From NCBI GenBank assembly GCA_900542495.1, contig UQNW01000019.1, positions 9,116-73,115 of the forward strand: a DNA stretch of 64,000 bases, read 5' to 3'. The DNA comes from an uncultured Roseburia sp. (GTDB lineage: Bacteria > Bacillota > Clostridia > Lachnospirales > Lachnospiraceae). The position numbers were made by a program, and so were the translations under genes. Below are positions 43,662 to 52,206 of the stretch, in pieces; position 1 is the stretch's first letter; each line of letters begins with the position of its first letter. The notes under the pieces were generated by a model. It worked only from the letters and a program-made list of their open reading frames with translations, was not told the origin of the DNA and made no database searches.

Positions 43662-44960
43662 ATGAATATTCGTTTTTATCATGCAAAGATACTATTGACA
43701 AAAAAAGACCACACCTTTGAAGTGACAGAGGGAGAACTCTGGGTAAGAGGAGATGCGATCTGCTATATCGGGGATGGATCGGATGTCGCATCGGTCTGTG
43801 GGGAAGATGATGTGATTCTCTGGGAGCGTGAGATTGATGTAAAAGGAAATCTATTGATTCCGGGATTTAAAAATGCACATACACACACGCCAATGACATT
43901 TCTGCGTTCTTTTGCGGATGATCTTCCTTTGCAGGAATGGCTGCAGCAAAAAGTATTTCCAAACGAAGAAAAACTGAAAGGCGAAGATACTTACTATCTT
44001 GCAATCCTTGGGATCATGGAATACCTGACAAGCGGCATTACATCGAATTTTGATATGTATATTATGCAGAAGTATCATATCAAAGCTTATGTGGATACCG
44101 GTTTTCGAACGGTCTTTACAAGTGGACTGAATAATTTTACAGACAGTCTGGAAGTACTCGAAGAAAATTATCTGAAGATCAATGCAATGAGTGACCTGAC
44201 TTCCTATGTACCGGGCTTTCATGCAGAGTACACCACGTCAAAAATGTTGTTAGAAGGTGTTGCAAAGATTGCGGACAAGTATCATGCACCGGTATGGACG
44301 CACAATTCGGAGACGGAACGTGAAGTGGCAGAGTGTAAAGAGCGCTGGGGAATGACACCCATGCAGTTTACAGAAAGCCTTGGACTTTATGAACATGGCG
44401 GCGGTGGCTATCACTGTGTATGGTTAGATGAAAAAGATATTGAGATTTTGAAAAAACATCACATGTCGGTTGTGACAAATCCAGCATCAAATATGAAGCT
44501 TGCGTCCGGTATCTGTCCGACGGAAAGGCTTTTAAAAGAAGGTATCAATCTGGCAATCGGCACAGACGGTCCGGCAAGCAACAATTGTCTGGATATGTTC
44601 CGGGAGATGTTTCTTGTCACAGGGCTTGCAAAGCTAAGGGAAAAGGATGCTTCCTGTGTGCCGGCAGAAGAAGTGCTTTATATGGCAACTGCCGGAGGGG
44701 CTTATGCCATGGGACTGCCTGAGTGTGACAGCCTTGCGGTTGGAAAAAAGGCGGATCTTGTCATGATCGATTTAAAACAGCCGAATATGCAGCCGGAGAA
44801 TCATCTGGTGAAAAATCTGGTATACAGTGGCAGTAAGCAGAACGTGAAGCTGACCATGGTAAATGGAAAGGTACTTTACGAGGACGGAACTTTTCATATT
44901 GGGTTTGATCCGGCAGAGATTTATACAAAGGCAAATGAGATAATTGGAAGGATGAAGTAA
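43662..44960 (+). CDS. Amidohydrolase (MtaD/SsnA-like, probable adenosine-derivative deaminase)
   Basis: 432 residues. Metal ligands in KNAHTHTPMTFLRSFADDLP (residues 68-87), VWTHNSETEREVAECKERWG near residue 208, HCVWLDEKDIEIL near residue 250 and IGTDGPASNNCLD near residue 303. The family includes S-adenosylhomocysteine/methylthioadenosine deaminases and chlorohydrolases; the DGPASNN block favours the MtaD side. ATG 43662 with GAGGT upstream is better than the GTG at 43659. It is coupled to the metallo-hydrolase that follows (TAATG overlap), which may act on a product of the same route. Confidence 0.85.
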   Translation: MNIRFYHAKILLTKKDHTFEVTEGELWVRGDAICYIGDGSDVASVCGEDDVILWEREIDVKGNLLIPGFKNAHTHTPMTFLRSFADDLPLQEWLQQKVFPNEEKLKGEDTYYLAILGIMEYLTSGITSNFDMYIMQKYHIKAYVDTGFRTVFTSGLNNFTDSLEVLEENYLKINAMSDLTSYVPGFHAEYTTSKMLLEGVAKIADKYHAPVWTHNSETEREVAECKERWGMTPMQFTESLGLYEHGGGGYHCVWLDEKDIEILKKHHMSVVTNPASNMKLASGICPTERLLKEGINLAIGTDGPASNNCLDMFREMFLVTGLAKLREKDASCVPAEEVLYMATAGGAYAMGLPECDSLAVGKKADLVMIDLKQPNMQPENHLVKNLVYSGSKQNVKLTMVNGKVLYEDGTFHIGFDPAEIYTKANEIIGRMK

Positions 44961-45715
44961 TGCAGGTAATTTTTATACATCATAGCTGCTTTTTGGTGGA
45001 AGTAGATGAAAAAGTATTGATTTTTGACTGGTTTGCAGGAGACCGTGTCAATGGTTTTACATTCCACGGACAGATCCCGGAATATGAGCCGGATACGCCG
45101 ATTTATGTGTTTGCAAGCCATAAGCACAGAGACCACTTTGATATGGACGTGCTCCACTGGGCGGAGCGTTACAGTAACATACATTATATTTTTTCAAAGG
45201 ACTGTAAAATGACACCGCATTTTCTGGAAAAACATGGATTTGATCTCTCCATTCAGGATCGGATCACATATGTGAGTGCGTGTGAAAAATATGAGGTGGA
45301 TGATCTTGAGATTGAGACACTTCGTTCTACGGATGCAGGAGTTGCTTTTTATGTGAAGACAAACGGAGCAAGCTTTTATCATGCGGGAGACCTCAACAAC
45401 TGGAGGTGGGACGGAGCCGGAGAATTAGTCAACGGAATCATGGATGTCAATTACAAGAATCAGGTGAAAAAGCTGGCGAAGAAAGACATCAATCTGGCAT
45501 TTGTACCATTTGATCCAAAACTGGGTGAGTATCAGTCACTCGGAATGGAATATATTCTGGAACACACAAATGCGGAATATGTGTTCCCGATGCATATGTG
45601 GCAGGATTATTCCGGGATACAGCCTTTTATCAGGAGACTGAGCAATCAGGCGATGGCGGACCGGATCGTGCCAATCACACATGAAAATCAGGTATTTGAA
45701 ATTCTGGAAGAATAG
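44960..45715 (+). CDS. Metallo-beta-lactamase fold hydrolase
   Basis: 251 residues. The metal motif is SHKHRDHFD near residue 53, with further ligands in FYHAGDLNNWRW (near residue 138) and FPMHMWQDY (near residue 210). Similar to UlaG/RomA-like MBL proteins whose substrates are mostly unknown. The ATG overlaps the stop of the amidohydrolase gene, so both are probably made together. Confidence 0.85.
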   Translation: MQVIFIHHSCFLVEVDEKVLIFDWFAGDRVNGFTFHGQIPEYEPDTPIYVFASHKHRDHFDMDVLHWAERYSNIHYIFSKDCKMTPHFLEKHGFDLSIQDRITYVSACEKYEVDDLEIETLRSTDAGVAFYVKTNGASFYHAGDLNNWRWDGAGELVNGIMDVNYKNQVKKLAKKDINLAFVPFDPKLGEYQSLGMEYILEHTNAEYVFPMHMWQDYSGIQPFIRRLSNQAMADRIVPITHENQVFEILEE

Positions 45716-45881
45716 ATGCGGCTTTTAGAAAAAGACACGGATTTTCAAAGAAAGAGCAAAGAAAAGACGTTGGATACCTTGACGATAAAGAACGAAGTGA
45801 GCTATAATATTTAAATTGTGAGCCGGCTTACATTTTTGCAGTGCATAAGTGTCAGCCATAGCAGAAAGGCAGGTAGAAGAA

Positions 45882-46046
45882 ATGGCATTTTTAGGATCAT
45901 TTTTACAGTATGCGATCATTATGGTGATTTTGGCAGCAATTGCGCTGGCGGGATTTTTTGCTGGTAAGAAATTACGGGCAAACAAAGACGCGAAGGCAGC
46001 AGCAGAAGCTGAGGCAGCAGTGACGGCAGAACAGGATAATAAATAA
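45882..46046 (+). CDS. Small single-pass membrane protein (54 residues)
   Basis: Begins MAFLGSFLQYAIIMVILAAI, with one membrane helix at residues 8-27, then GKKLRANKD and an Ala/Glu-rich tail. The start at 45882 is supported by AGGTAG; an in-frame start at 45849 lacks an SD. It lies just upstream of alaS. Unknown function; similar short proteins are common before alaS in this family. Confidence 0.65.
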   Translation: MAFLGSFLQYAIIMVILAAIALAGFFAGKKLRANKDAKAAAEAEAAVTAEQDNK

Positions 46047-46129
46047 AACGCCACAGGCGGATATTTTATTTAAAAATAAAGGTATGGAAACAGGATATTC
46101 CGTACAAAAGATTTTGGAGGAACTTAGTC

Positions 46130-48790
46130 GTGAAGAAATTTTACGGTGAAAACGAATTACGTAGAATGTACCTGAACTTTTTTGAGAGCAAGGGACATCT
46201 TAAAATGAACAGCTTTTCTCTGGTACCACACAATGATAACAGTTTATTACTGATCAATGCAGGTATGGCACCTTTGAAACCATATTTTACAGGGGCAGAG
46301 ATTCCGCCTCGCAGAAGAGTGACAACTTGTCAGAAATGTATCCGTACCGGTGATATTGAGAACGTTGGTAAGACAGCAAGACATCTTACATTCTTTGAGA
46401 TGCTTGGTAACTTCTCTTTCGGAGATTATTTTAAGCATGAAGCGATCGCATGGTCCTGGGAGTTTCTGACAAAGGTTCTCGGATTAGAGGAGGACAGACT
46501 GTATCCATCCATTTACGGTGAGGATGATGAAGCATTCAATATCTGGACAAAAGAAGTCGGAGTTCCGGCAGAGAGAATCACAAGATTTTACCGTGATCCT
46601 GAGACGGGAGAATGTGATAACTTCTGGGAGCATGGTGCCGGCCCTTGTGGTCCATGTTCAGAGATTTATTATGACCGTGGAGAAAAATACGGCTGCGGTA
46701 AACCGGACTGTAAAGTGGGATGTGACTGTGACCGTTTTATGGAAGTATGGAATAACGTATTTACCCAGTTTGAGGGAGACGGAAAAGGCGGTTATACCGA
46801 ACTTTCCCAGAAGAATATCGATACTGGTATGGGATTAGAGAGACTCGCAGTTGTCATGCAGGATGTAGATTCCGTATTTGATATTGATACTATGAAAGCA
46901 ATCCGTGACAGAGTATGTGAACTGTCCGGTAAAAAATATGAAGTGGATGCTTTAGATGATGTATCTATCCGTCTGATCACAGATCATATCCGTTCTTCAA
47001 CATTTATGATCTCTGATGGTATCATGCCTTCCAACGAAGGACGCGGTTATGTACTCCGCCGTATCATCCGTCGTGCAGCACGTCATGGAAGAATGCTTGG
47101 AATCGATGGAATTTTCATGGCAGAGCTTGCAAAAACGGTTATTAACGAGAGTAAAGACGGTTATCCAGAGTTAGAGGAGAAGAAAGATTTCATCTTAAAG
47201 GTACTCGCACAGGAAGAAGAGAAGTTTGCAAAGACGATCGATCAGGGACTTGCAATCTTAGAAGATATGGAAAAAGAGATGATCGCATCCGGTTCTAAAG
47301 TGTTATCCGGTGACAATGCGTTCAAGCTTTATGATACTTATGGATTCCCGATGGATCTGACTTCTGAGATCTTAGAGGAAAAAGGCTTCGCAATTGATGA
47401 AGACGGCTTCAAAAAGGCTATGGAAGTGCAGAGGACAACAGCAAGAAAGAATCGTAAGACTACAAACTATATGGGAGCAGATGCGACTGTTTATGATGAG
47501 ATCGATCCTTCCGTCACAACAGAGTTTGTCGGATATGATAAATTAGAGACAGCGTCTACTGTTACTGTACTTACTTCTGAGACAGAGATCGTGGAAGCAT
47601 TATCCGATGGTGAGATCGGAACAATCATCGTGGAGGAGACACCATTCTATGCTACCATGGGTGGACAGCAGGGAGACAAAGGTGTGATCTACACTGCTGA
47701 CGGTACTTTCAAAGTGGAAGATACCATTAAGTTATTAGGTGGAAAAGTCGGACATGTCGGTAAGATGACAAGTGGAATGATCAAGTCCGGTGATAAAGTT
47801 ACCTTATCTGTTGACGCTGATCTTCGTGGCAGGATATGTAAGAATCATTCTGCAACACACTTATTACAGAAAGCACTCCGTGAAGTATTAGGCACTCACG
47901 TTGAGCAGGCAGGATCTTATCAGGATGCTGAGAGAACACGTTTTGACTTCAGCCATTTCCAGGCAATGACAGCAGAGGAGATTGCAAAAGTTGAGAAAAT
48001 CGTCAATGACGAGATTGCAGCAGACTTAGAAGTCCGCACCGATATCATGACGGTAGAGGAAGCCAAAAAGACAGGTGCCATGGCATTATTCGGTGAGAAA
48101 TATGGTGAGAAAGTACGTGTCGTATCCATGGGAGAATTCTCCAAGGAGTTCTGTGGTGGTACACATGTAAAACATACAGGCGAGATCACTGCATTCAAGA
48201 TCATTTCTGAGAGCGGTGTCGCTGCCGGTGTACGTCGTATCGAAGCTTTAACAGGCGATAATGTATTTGCTTATTACAAGAATATCGAAGCTGAGTTAGA
48301 AAAAGCAGCAAAAGCTGCAAAAGCAACTCCGGCTGCTTTAGTTGAGAAGATCGAGCATATGATGGCTGAGATCAAAGCGTTAAATGCTGAAAATGAATCG
48401 TTAAAGAGCAAGGCTGCCAAAGAGGCACTTGGCGATGTTATGGATCAGGTAGTAGAAGTGAAGGGTGTTAAACTTCTTGCCACAAGTGTTGCAGGCGTTG
48501 ACATGAATGGTTTGCGTGATCTTGGCGACCAGCTCAAAGGAAAACTCGGAGAGGGCGTTGTAGTGCTTGCTTCCGAGGCAGACGGCAAAGTAAATCTTGT
48601 CGCTATGGCTACAGAGGAGGCAATGAAGAAAGGCGCTCATGCAGGAAACCTCATCAAAGCGATCGCAGGAAAAGTTGGCGGTGGCGGCGGTGGACGTCCA
48701 AATATGGCACAGGCTGGTGGTAAGAATCCGGCTGGAATCCCGGATGCGGTAGCCGAGGCAAAGGCAGCGCTGGAAACTCAGATTAAATAA
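46130..48790 (+). CDS. alaS: Alanine--tRNA ligase
   Basis: 886 residues, full length. Start GTG at 46130 with GGAGG 11 bases upstream. Class II core (ELRRMYLNFFESKGHLKMNS, TFFEMLGNFSFGDYFK), a cysteine-rich insert (CGKPDCKVGCDCDRF) near residue 185, editing domain with HSATHLLQKAL near residue 580 and FCGGTHVKHTGEI near residue 682, then the C-Ala domain with the glycine run GKVGGGGGGRPNMAQAGG. It charges tRNA-Ala and clears Ser/Gly mischarging. No T-box is seen in the short leader. Confidence 0.97.
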   Translation: MKKFYGENELRRMYLNFFESKGHLKMNSFSLVPHNDNSLLLINAGMAPLKPYFTGAEIPPRRRVTTCQKCIRTGDIENVGKTARHLTFFEMLGNFSFGDYFKHEAIAWSWEFLTKVLGLEEDRLYPSIYGEDDEAFNIWTKEVGVPAERITRFYRDPETGECDNFWEHGAGPCGPCSEIYYDRGEKYGCGKPDCKVGCDCDRFMEVWNNVFTQFEGDGKGGYTELSQKNIDTGMGLERLAVVMQDVDSVFDIDTMKAIRDRVCELSGKKYEVDALDDVSIRLITDHIRSSTFMISDGIMPSNEGRGYVLRRIIRRAARHGRMLGIDGIFMAELAKTVINESKDGYPELEEKKDFILKVLAQEEEKFAKTIDQGLAILEDMEKEMIASGSKVLSGDNAFKLYDTYGFPMDLTSEILEEKGFAIDEDGFKKAMEVQRTTARKNRKTTNYMGADATVYDEIDPSVTTEFVGYDKLETASTVTVLTSETEIVEALSDGEIGTIIVEETPFYATMGGQQGDKGVIYTADGTFKVEDTIKLLGGKVGHVGKMTSGMIKSGDKVTLSVDADLRGRICKNHSATHLLQKALREVLGTHVEQAGSYQDAERTRFDFSHFQAMTAEEIAKVEKIVNDEIAADLEVRTDIMTVEEAKKTGAMALFGEKYGEKVRVVSMGEFSKEFCGGTHVKHTGEITAFKIISESGVAAGVRRIEALTGDNVFAYYKNIEAELEKAAKAAKATPAALVEKIEHMMAEIKALNAENESLKSKAAKEALGDVMDQVVEVKGVKLLATSVAGVDMNGLRDLGDQLKGKLGEGVVVLASEADGKVNLVAMATEEAMKKGAHAGNLIKAIAGKVGGGGGGRPNMAQAGGKNPAGIPDAVAEAKAALETQIK

Positions 48791-48845
48791 TAATTTGATG
48801 AAAAAAATAGAATTGTCTGAATTTTTCTAAATATAAGAAAAACTA

Positions 48846-48873
48846 TTGACGTGTACATTTTTTATGCTATAAT
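48846..48873 (+). promoter_or_regulatory. Strong promoter of rpsU
   Basis: TTGACG (48846-48851), a 16-base spacer and a perfect TATAAT (48868-48873) preceded by TGC. It lies 78 bases before the rpsU start. Confidence 0.8.
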
Positions 48874-48951
48874 AACCTATAGTGCAATGAAATTTACCCA
48901 AACAGTTGAATATGCACAATACGCAACTGGAGGGAGGTTAGGTGTGAGATA

Positions 48952-49128
48952 ATGTCTAGTGTAATAGTAAAAGAGAACGAGACTTTAGATAGCGCTTTAC
49001 GTAGATTTAAGAGAAACTGTGCTAAAGCAGGTATCCAGCAGGAGATTCGTAAAAGAGAACATTACGAGAAACCAAGCGTAAGACGTAAGAAAAAATCTGA
49101 AGCAGCAAGAAAAAGAAAATACAATTAA
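48952..49128 (+). CDS. rpsU: 30S ribosomal protein S21
   Basis: 58 residues, MSSVIVKENETLDSALRRFK at the start and a basic tail ending RKRKYN, the standard Firmicute form. GGGAGG lies about 16 bases before the ATG and GGTGTGAG is closer. A single-gene unit with promoter and terminator. Confidence 0.96.
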   Translation: MSSVIVKENETLDSALRRFKRNCAKAGIQQEIRKREHYEKPSVRRKKKSEAARKRKYN

Positions 49129-49139
49129 TGTATGTAAAA

Positions 49140-49172
49140 GGAGCTATCGTGTATGCGGTAGCTTCTTTTTTT
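49140..49172 (+). terminator. rpsU terminator
   Basis: GGAGCTATCG pairs with CGGTAGCTTC (10 bp with two G-T pairs), loop TGTATG, then seven T. Confidence 0.88.
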
Positions 49173-49276
49173 GGAAATTTAAAGCCAGTTTGCCAGAATC
49201 GTTTTTTTTGTTGGATCGTTTTACTTAAAGTTTACAATTAGAAAACAAAAAAAATACAATTAATATCATAAATATC

Positions 49277-49305
49277 TTGACACTGAAATATGTGTATGAT
49301 AGACT
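49277..49305 (+). promoter_or_regulatory. Promoter of the unassigned RNA
   Basis: TTGACA (49277-49282), a 17-base spacer and TAGACT (49300-49305). Transcription would begin near 49312. Confidence 0.65.
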
Positions 49306-49311
49306 TTTTTT

Positions 49312-49635
49312 CGTGTGAAAAATAAAAATCGTTTTTTCATGCAAATGTATGACCACTCAGATTACTGAGGCAGCCTAACGGACAGGCGGGTCGGTTGCCG
49401 GTGTGGTGAGGAGACCACGTTATTGATTGAGTTAGAAGCTCAAATTTTATAAGTTGATTACTTTATAATCAGTGCGTATGCACATCATCTTGTGAAACGG
49501 TCAATAAGAGTGACATATATTTGCAAAGGATTCTTTGAAAAACGATATTTGGGATCACATCAAGAGTAAAAAGGATTCCAATATGGAGAACGAAGGTCAA
49601 CAGAGATGATTGCGCAGGCAGTTGTCTCTTTTTTT
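49312..49635 (+). ncRNA. Unassigned structured RNA, about 324 nt, with own promoter and terminator
   Basis: No ORF with an SD is present. Local helices follow one another: CTCAG-ATTA-CTGAG, GGCAGCC / GGTTGCC enclosing a G-rich loop (about 49371-49402), GTGGT / ACCAC, TTGAG / CTCAA, TTATAAG / CTTTATAA and GTGC-GTAT-GCAC. The 3' end is a clear terminator, AGAGATGATTGC-GCAG-GCAGTTGTCTCT (49602-49629) plus six T. I checked by eye for tmRNA, RNase P, SRP, T-box, lysine, SAM, TPP, FMN, glycine, cobalamin and c-di-GMP cores and found none. It may be a trans-acting RNA or a long leader attenuator of speA, whose start is 133 bases beyond the terminator. Confidence 0.6.
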
Positions 49636-49664
49636 ATTACATAGGAAATTACTTCCTATGTAAT
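49636..49664. promoter_or_regulatory. Perfect hairpin downstream of the RNA terminator
   Basis: ATTACATAGGAA-ATTAC-TTCCTATGTAAT, 12-bp perfect stem that begins directly after the terminator T-run. It is followed by AAAA on the plus strand, so it is not a plus-strand terminator; on the minus strand it is also followed by A. ATTACATA occurs once more at about 49713. Possibly an operator or an RNA element for speA. Confidence 0.5.
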
Positions 49665-49767
49665 AAAAACGCTCCGCGAGGATGCAACGTGATCGAAAAC
49701 ATCATTTCTATTACATAAAATGTGAAAATGATTATCTTAAAAATTATAAATTGCAATGGAGAAAGTT

Positions 49768-51216
49768 ATGAACAGAGAAGATCAGAAAAGAGCTCCTATT
49801 TATGAAGCACTGGAAAAATTCAGGAAGCAGCGTGTCGTACCATTTGATGTGCCGGGGCATAAGCGGGGGCGTGGCAATCCTGAATTAGTGGAATTATTAG
49901 GGGAAAAATGTGTGGGGATCGATGTGAATTCCATGAAACCACTCGATAATCTCTGCCACCCGATTTCTGTTATACGGGATGCAGAGGAACTTGCAGCGGA
50001 TGCGTTTCATGCAGAACATGCATTTTTAATGGTTGGAGGAACGACTTCGGCTGTGCAGAGCATGATTTTATCGGTCTGTAAAAGAGGAGATAAAATCATT
50101 CTGCCGCGAAACGTACATAAAAGTGCGATCAACGCACTGGTGCTTTGCGGTGCAATCCCGGTTTATGTGAATCCGGAAGTGAATCCAAAGCTTGGAATCT
50201 CGCTTGGCATGGAGGTGCCGTGTGTGGAGCAGGCAATTAAGGAAAATCCGGACGCAGTTGCAGTGCTTGTGAACAATCCGACTTATTATGGTATCTGTTC
50301 GGATATCCGTTCAATCGTAAAGCTTGCACATGCGCATGGTATGAAAGTGCTCGCAGACGAGGCTCATGGAACACATTTATATTTTGGGAAAAATCTTCCG
50401 GTTTCAGGCATGGAAGCCGGTGCTGATTTAGCGGCAATTTCCATGCATAAGTCCGGTGGAAGCCTGACGCAGAGCTCAATCTTGCTTGTGAATAAAGGGG
50501 TAAATGCAGATTATGTCAGACAGATCATCAATCTCACACAGACTACAAGCGCATCGTATCTTCTTCTGTCAAGCCTTGATATTTCAAGAAGAAACCTTGC
50601 GTTAAGAGGTGAGGAGTCTTTTGCCAAAGTGTCCGAGATGGCAGAGTATGCAAGAAATGAGATCAACAATATCGGTGGCTATTATGCGTATGGAAAAGAT
50701 CTGATCAATGGCACAAGCATTTATGATTATGATGTGACAAAGCTTTCTATCTACACGCTTGGCATTGGGCTTGCAGGAATTGAAGTGTATGACCTTCTTA
50801 GGGATGAATATGATATCCAGATCGAATTTGGAGATATCTGCAACATTCTTGCTTATATTTCCATTGGAGACCGGACACAGGATATTGAGCGTCTGGTGGG
50901 AGCGTTAGCGGATATCGCAAGACTGTACAAAAAGGACCGGGCAGGACTTTTATCCGGTGAATATATAGCACCGAAAGTCATCCGTTCACCACAGGAAGCT
51001 TTCTATGCGGAAAAGAAATCCCTTCCGATCCGTGAGACCTGCGGCTGTATTTCCGGTGAATTTGTTATGTGCTATCCGCCGGGAATCCCAATTCTGGCAC
51101 CGGGTGAGATGATCACAGATGAAATCATCGAATATATCATTTATGCGAAGGAAAAAGGCTGCTCCATGCAGGGAACGGAAGATCCGGAAGTGGAACATCT
51201 GATGGTGCTGGTGTAA
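49768..51216 (+). CDS. speA: Arginine decarboxylase (fold-type I, Orn/Lys/Arg decarboxylase family)
   Basis: 482 residues from ATG 49768, which has GGAG 8 bases upstream; the ATG at 49756 overlaps that SD. FDVPGHKRGRGNPEL (residue 27) is the family signature; LADEAHGTHLYFG and the PLP lysine in ISMHKSGGSLTQSS (near residue 230) follow. The C-terminal domain contains the CGCISGEFVMCYPPGIP block. It lacks the long receiver-like N-terminus of E. coli inducible enzymes, as in B. subtilis SpeA. The aguA-aguB genes downstream consume agmatine, so arginine is the most likely substrate. Confidence 0.92.
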   Translation: MNREDQKRAPIYEALEKFRKQRVVPFDVPGHKRGRGNPELVELLGEKCVGIDVNSMKPLDNLCHPISVIRDAEELAADAFHAEHAFLMVGGTTSAVQSMILSVCKRGDKIILPRNVHKSAINALVLCGAIPVYVNPEVNPKLGISLGMEVPCVEQAIKENPDAVAVLVNNPTYYGICSDIRSIVKLAHAHGMKVLADEAHGTHLYFGKNLPVSGMEAGADLAAISMHKSGGSLTQSSILLVNKGVNADYVRQIINLTQTTSASYLLLSSLDISRRNLALRGEESFAKVSEMAEYARNEINNIGGYYAYGKDLINGTSIYDYDVTKLSIYTLGIGLAGIEVYDLLRDEYDIQIEFGDICNILAYISIGDRTQDIERLVGALADIARLYKKDRAGLLSGEYIAPKVIRSPQEAFYAEKKSLPIRETCGCISGEFVMCYPPGIPILAPGEMITDEIIEYIIYAKEKGCSMQGTEDPEVEHLMVLV

Positions 51217-51275
51217 GAGATGAGTGATCCCGGAGAAAACGGTGGAAAACGGGACAGGGAAGGAGAAGCAGAAAA

Positions 51276-52133
51276 ATGGAAATGTGGTTTTCGGAGCTTC
51301 ACACATCGAATGTAAAGCTCTCAATGAGAATCGAAAAACAATTGTTCAGCGGTAACAGTGACTGCCAGAGGATCGATGTTCTGGAATCGGTAGAATTTGG
51401 CAAGTTTCTGGCTTTGGATGGGGATATTCTTTTTTCGGAAAAGGATGAATTCATTTATGACGAAATGGTAACGCATGTGCCGATGGCAGTACATCCGGAC
51501 GTGCGTCACGTGCTGATCATCGGTGGCGGTGATGGCGGTGTTGCAAAAGAACTGACACAGTATGACTCCATAGAAAAGATTGATGTTGTGGAACCGGATG
51601 AGATGTTAGTGGAAGTCTGCCGGGAGCATTTCCCGGAGCTTGCATGTGGCCTGGATGATCCACGTGTGAATGTGTATTATCAGGATGGACTTCGTTTCCT
51701 GAGAAACAAAACAGAGGAGTATGATCTGATCATCAATGACGCAACTGATCCATTTGGGCATACTGAGGGACTTTTTACCAAGGAATTTTACGGAAGCTGC
51801 TATAAGGCGTTAAAAGAGGACGGAATCATGGTTTATCAGCATGGAAGTCCGTTTTATGATGAGGATAAGGAAGAGTGCATGAAGATGCACCGCAAGGCAT
51901 TCCGGGCATTTCCGGTAAGCCGTGTCTATCAGGCACATATTCCGACCTGTTCGTCCGGTTACTGGCTTTTTGGATTTGCTTCCAAAAAATATCACCCACT
52001 CAACAATCTGCGTGTGAAAGAGTGGAAAAAATTACATATCAAAACAAGATATTATACAACGAATCTTCATCGTGGAGCATTCATGCTTCCAAAATATTTA
52101 GAAGACATGCTAGAGGACGAGGAAGACCGGTAG
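51276..52133 (+). CDS. speE: Spermidine synthase-type aminopropyltransferase
   Basis: 285 residues. MWFSELHTSNVKLSMRIEKQ at the start, the decarboxylated-AdoMet site VLIIGGGDGGVAKEL near residue 80 and the catalytic region INDATDPFGHTEGLF near residue 150, where other SpeE proteins have DSTDP(I/V)GPAE. It should transfer an aminopropyl group to putrescine. No AdoMet decarboxylase (speD) is in the window, while a carboxyspermidine route is encoded directly downstream. GGAG precedes the start. Confidence 0.9.
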   Translation: MEMWFSELHTSNVKLSMRIEKQLFSGNSDCQRIDVLESVEFGKFLALDGDILFSEKDEFIYDEMVTHVPMAVHPDVRHVLIIGGGDGGVAKELTQYDSIEKIDVVEPDEMLVEVCREHFPELACGLDDPRVNVYYQDGLRFLRNKTEEYDLIINDATDPFGHTEGLFTKEFYGSCYKALKEDGIMVYQHGSPFYDEDKEECMKMHRKAFRAFPVSRVYQAHIPTCSSGYWLFGFASKKYHPLNNLRVKEWKKLHIKTRYYTTNLHRGAFMLPKYLEDMLEDEEDR

Positions 52134-52206
52134 AAAGAATTATTGGTCAACAACAACCAGGCAATTATCTAACAAAATAAATGCGTGAAAAAGGAGAGAA
52201 ATAAAA

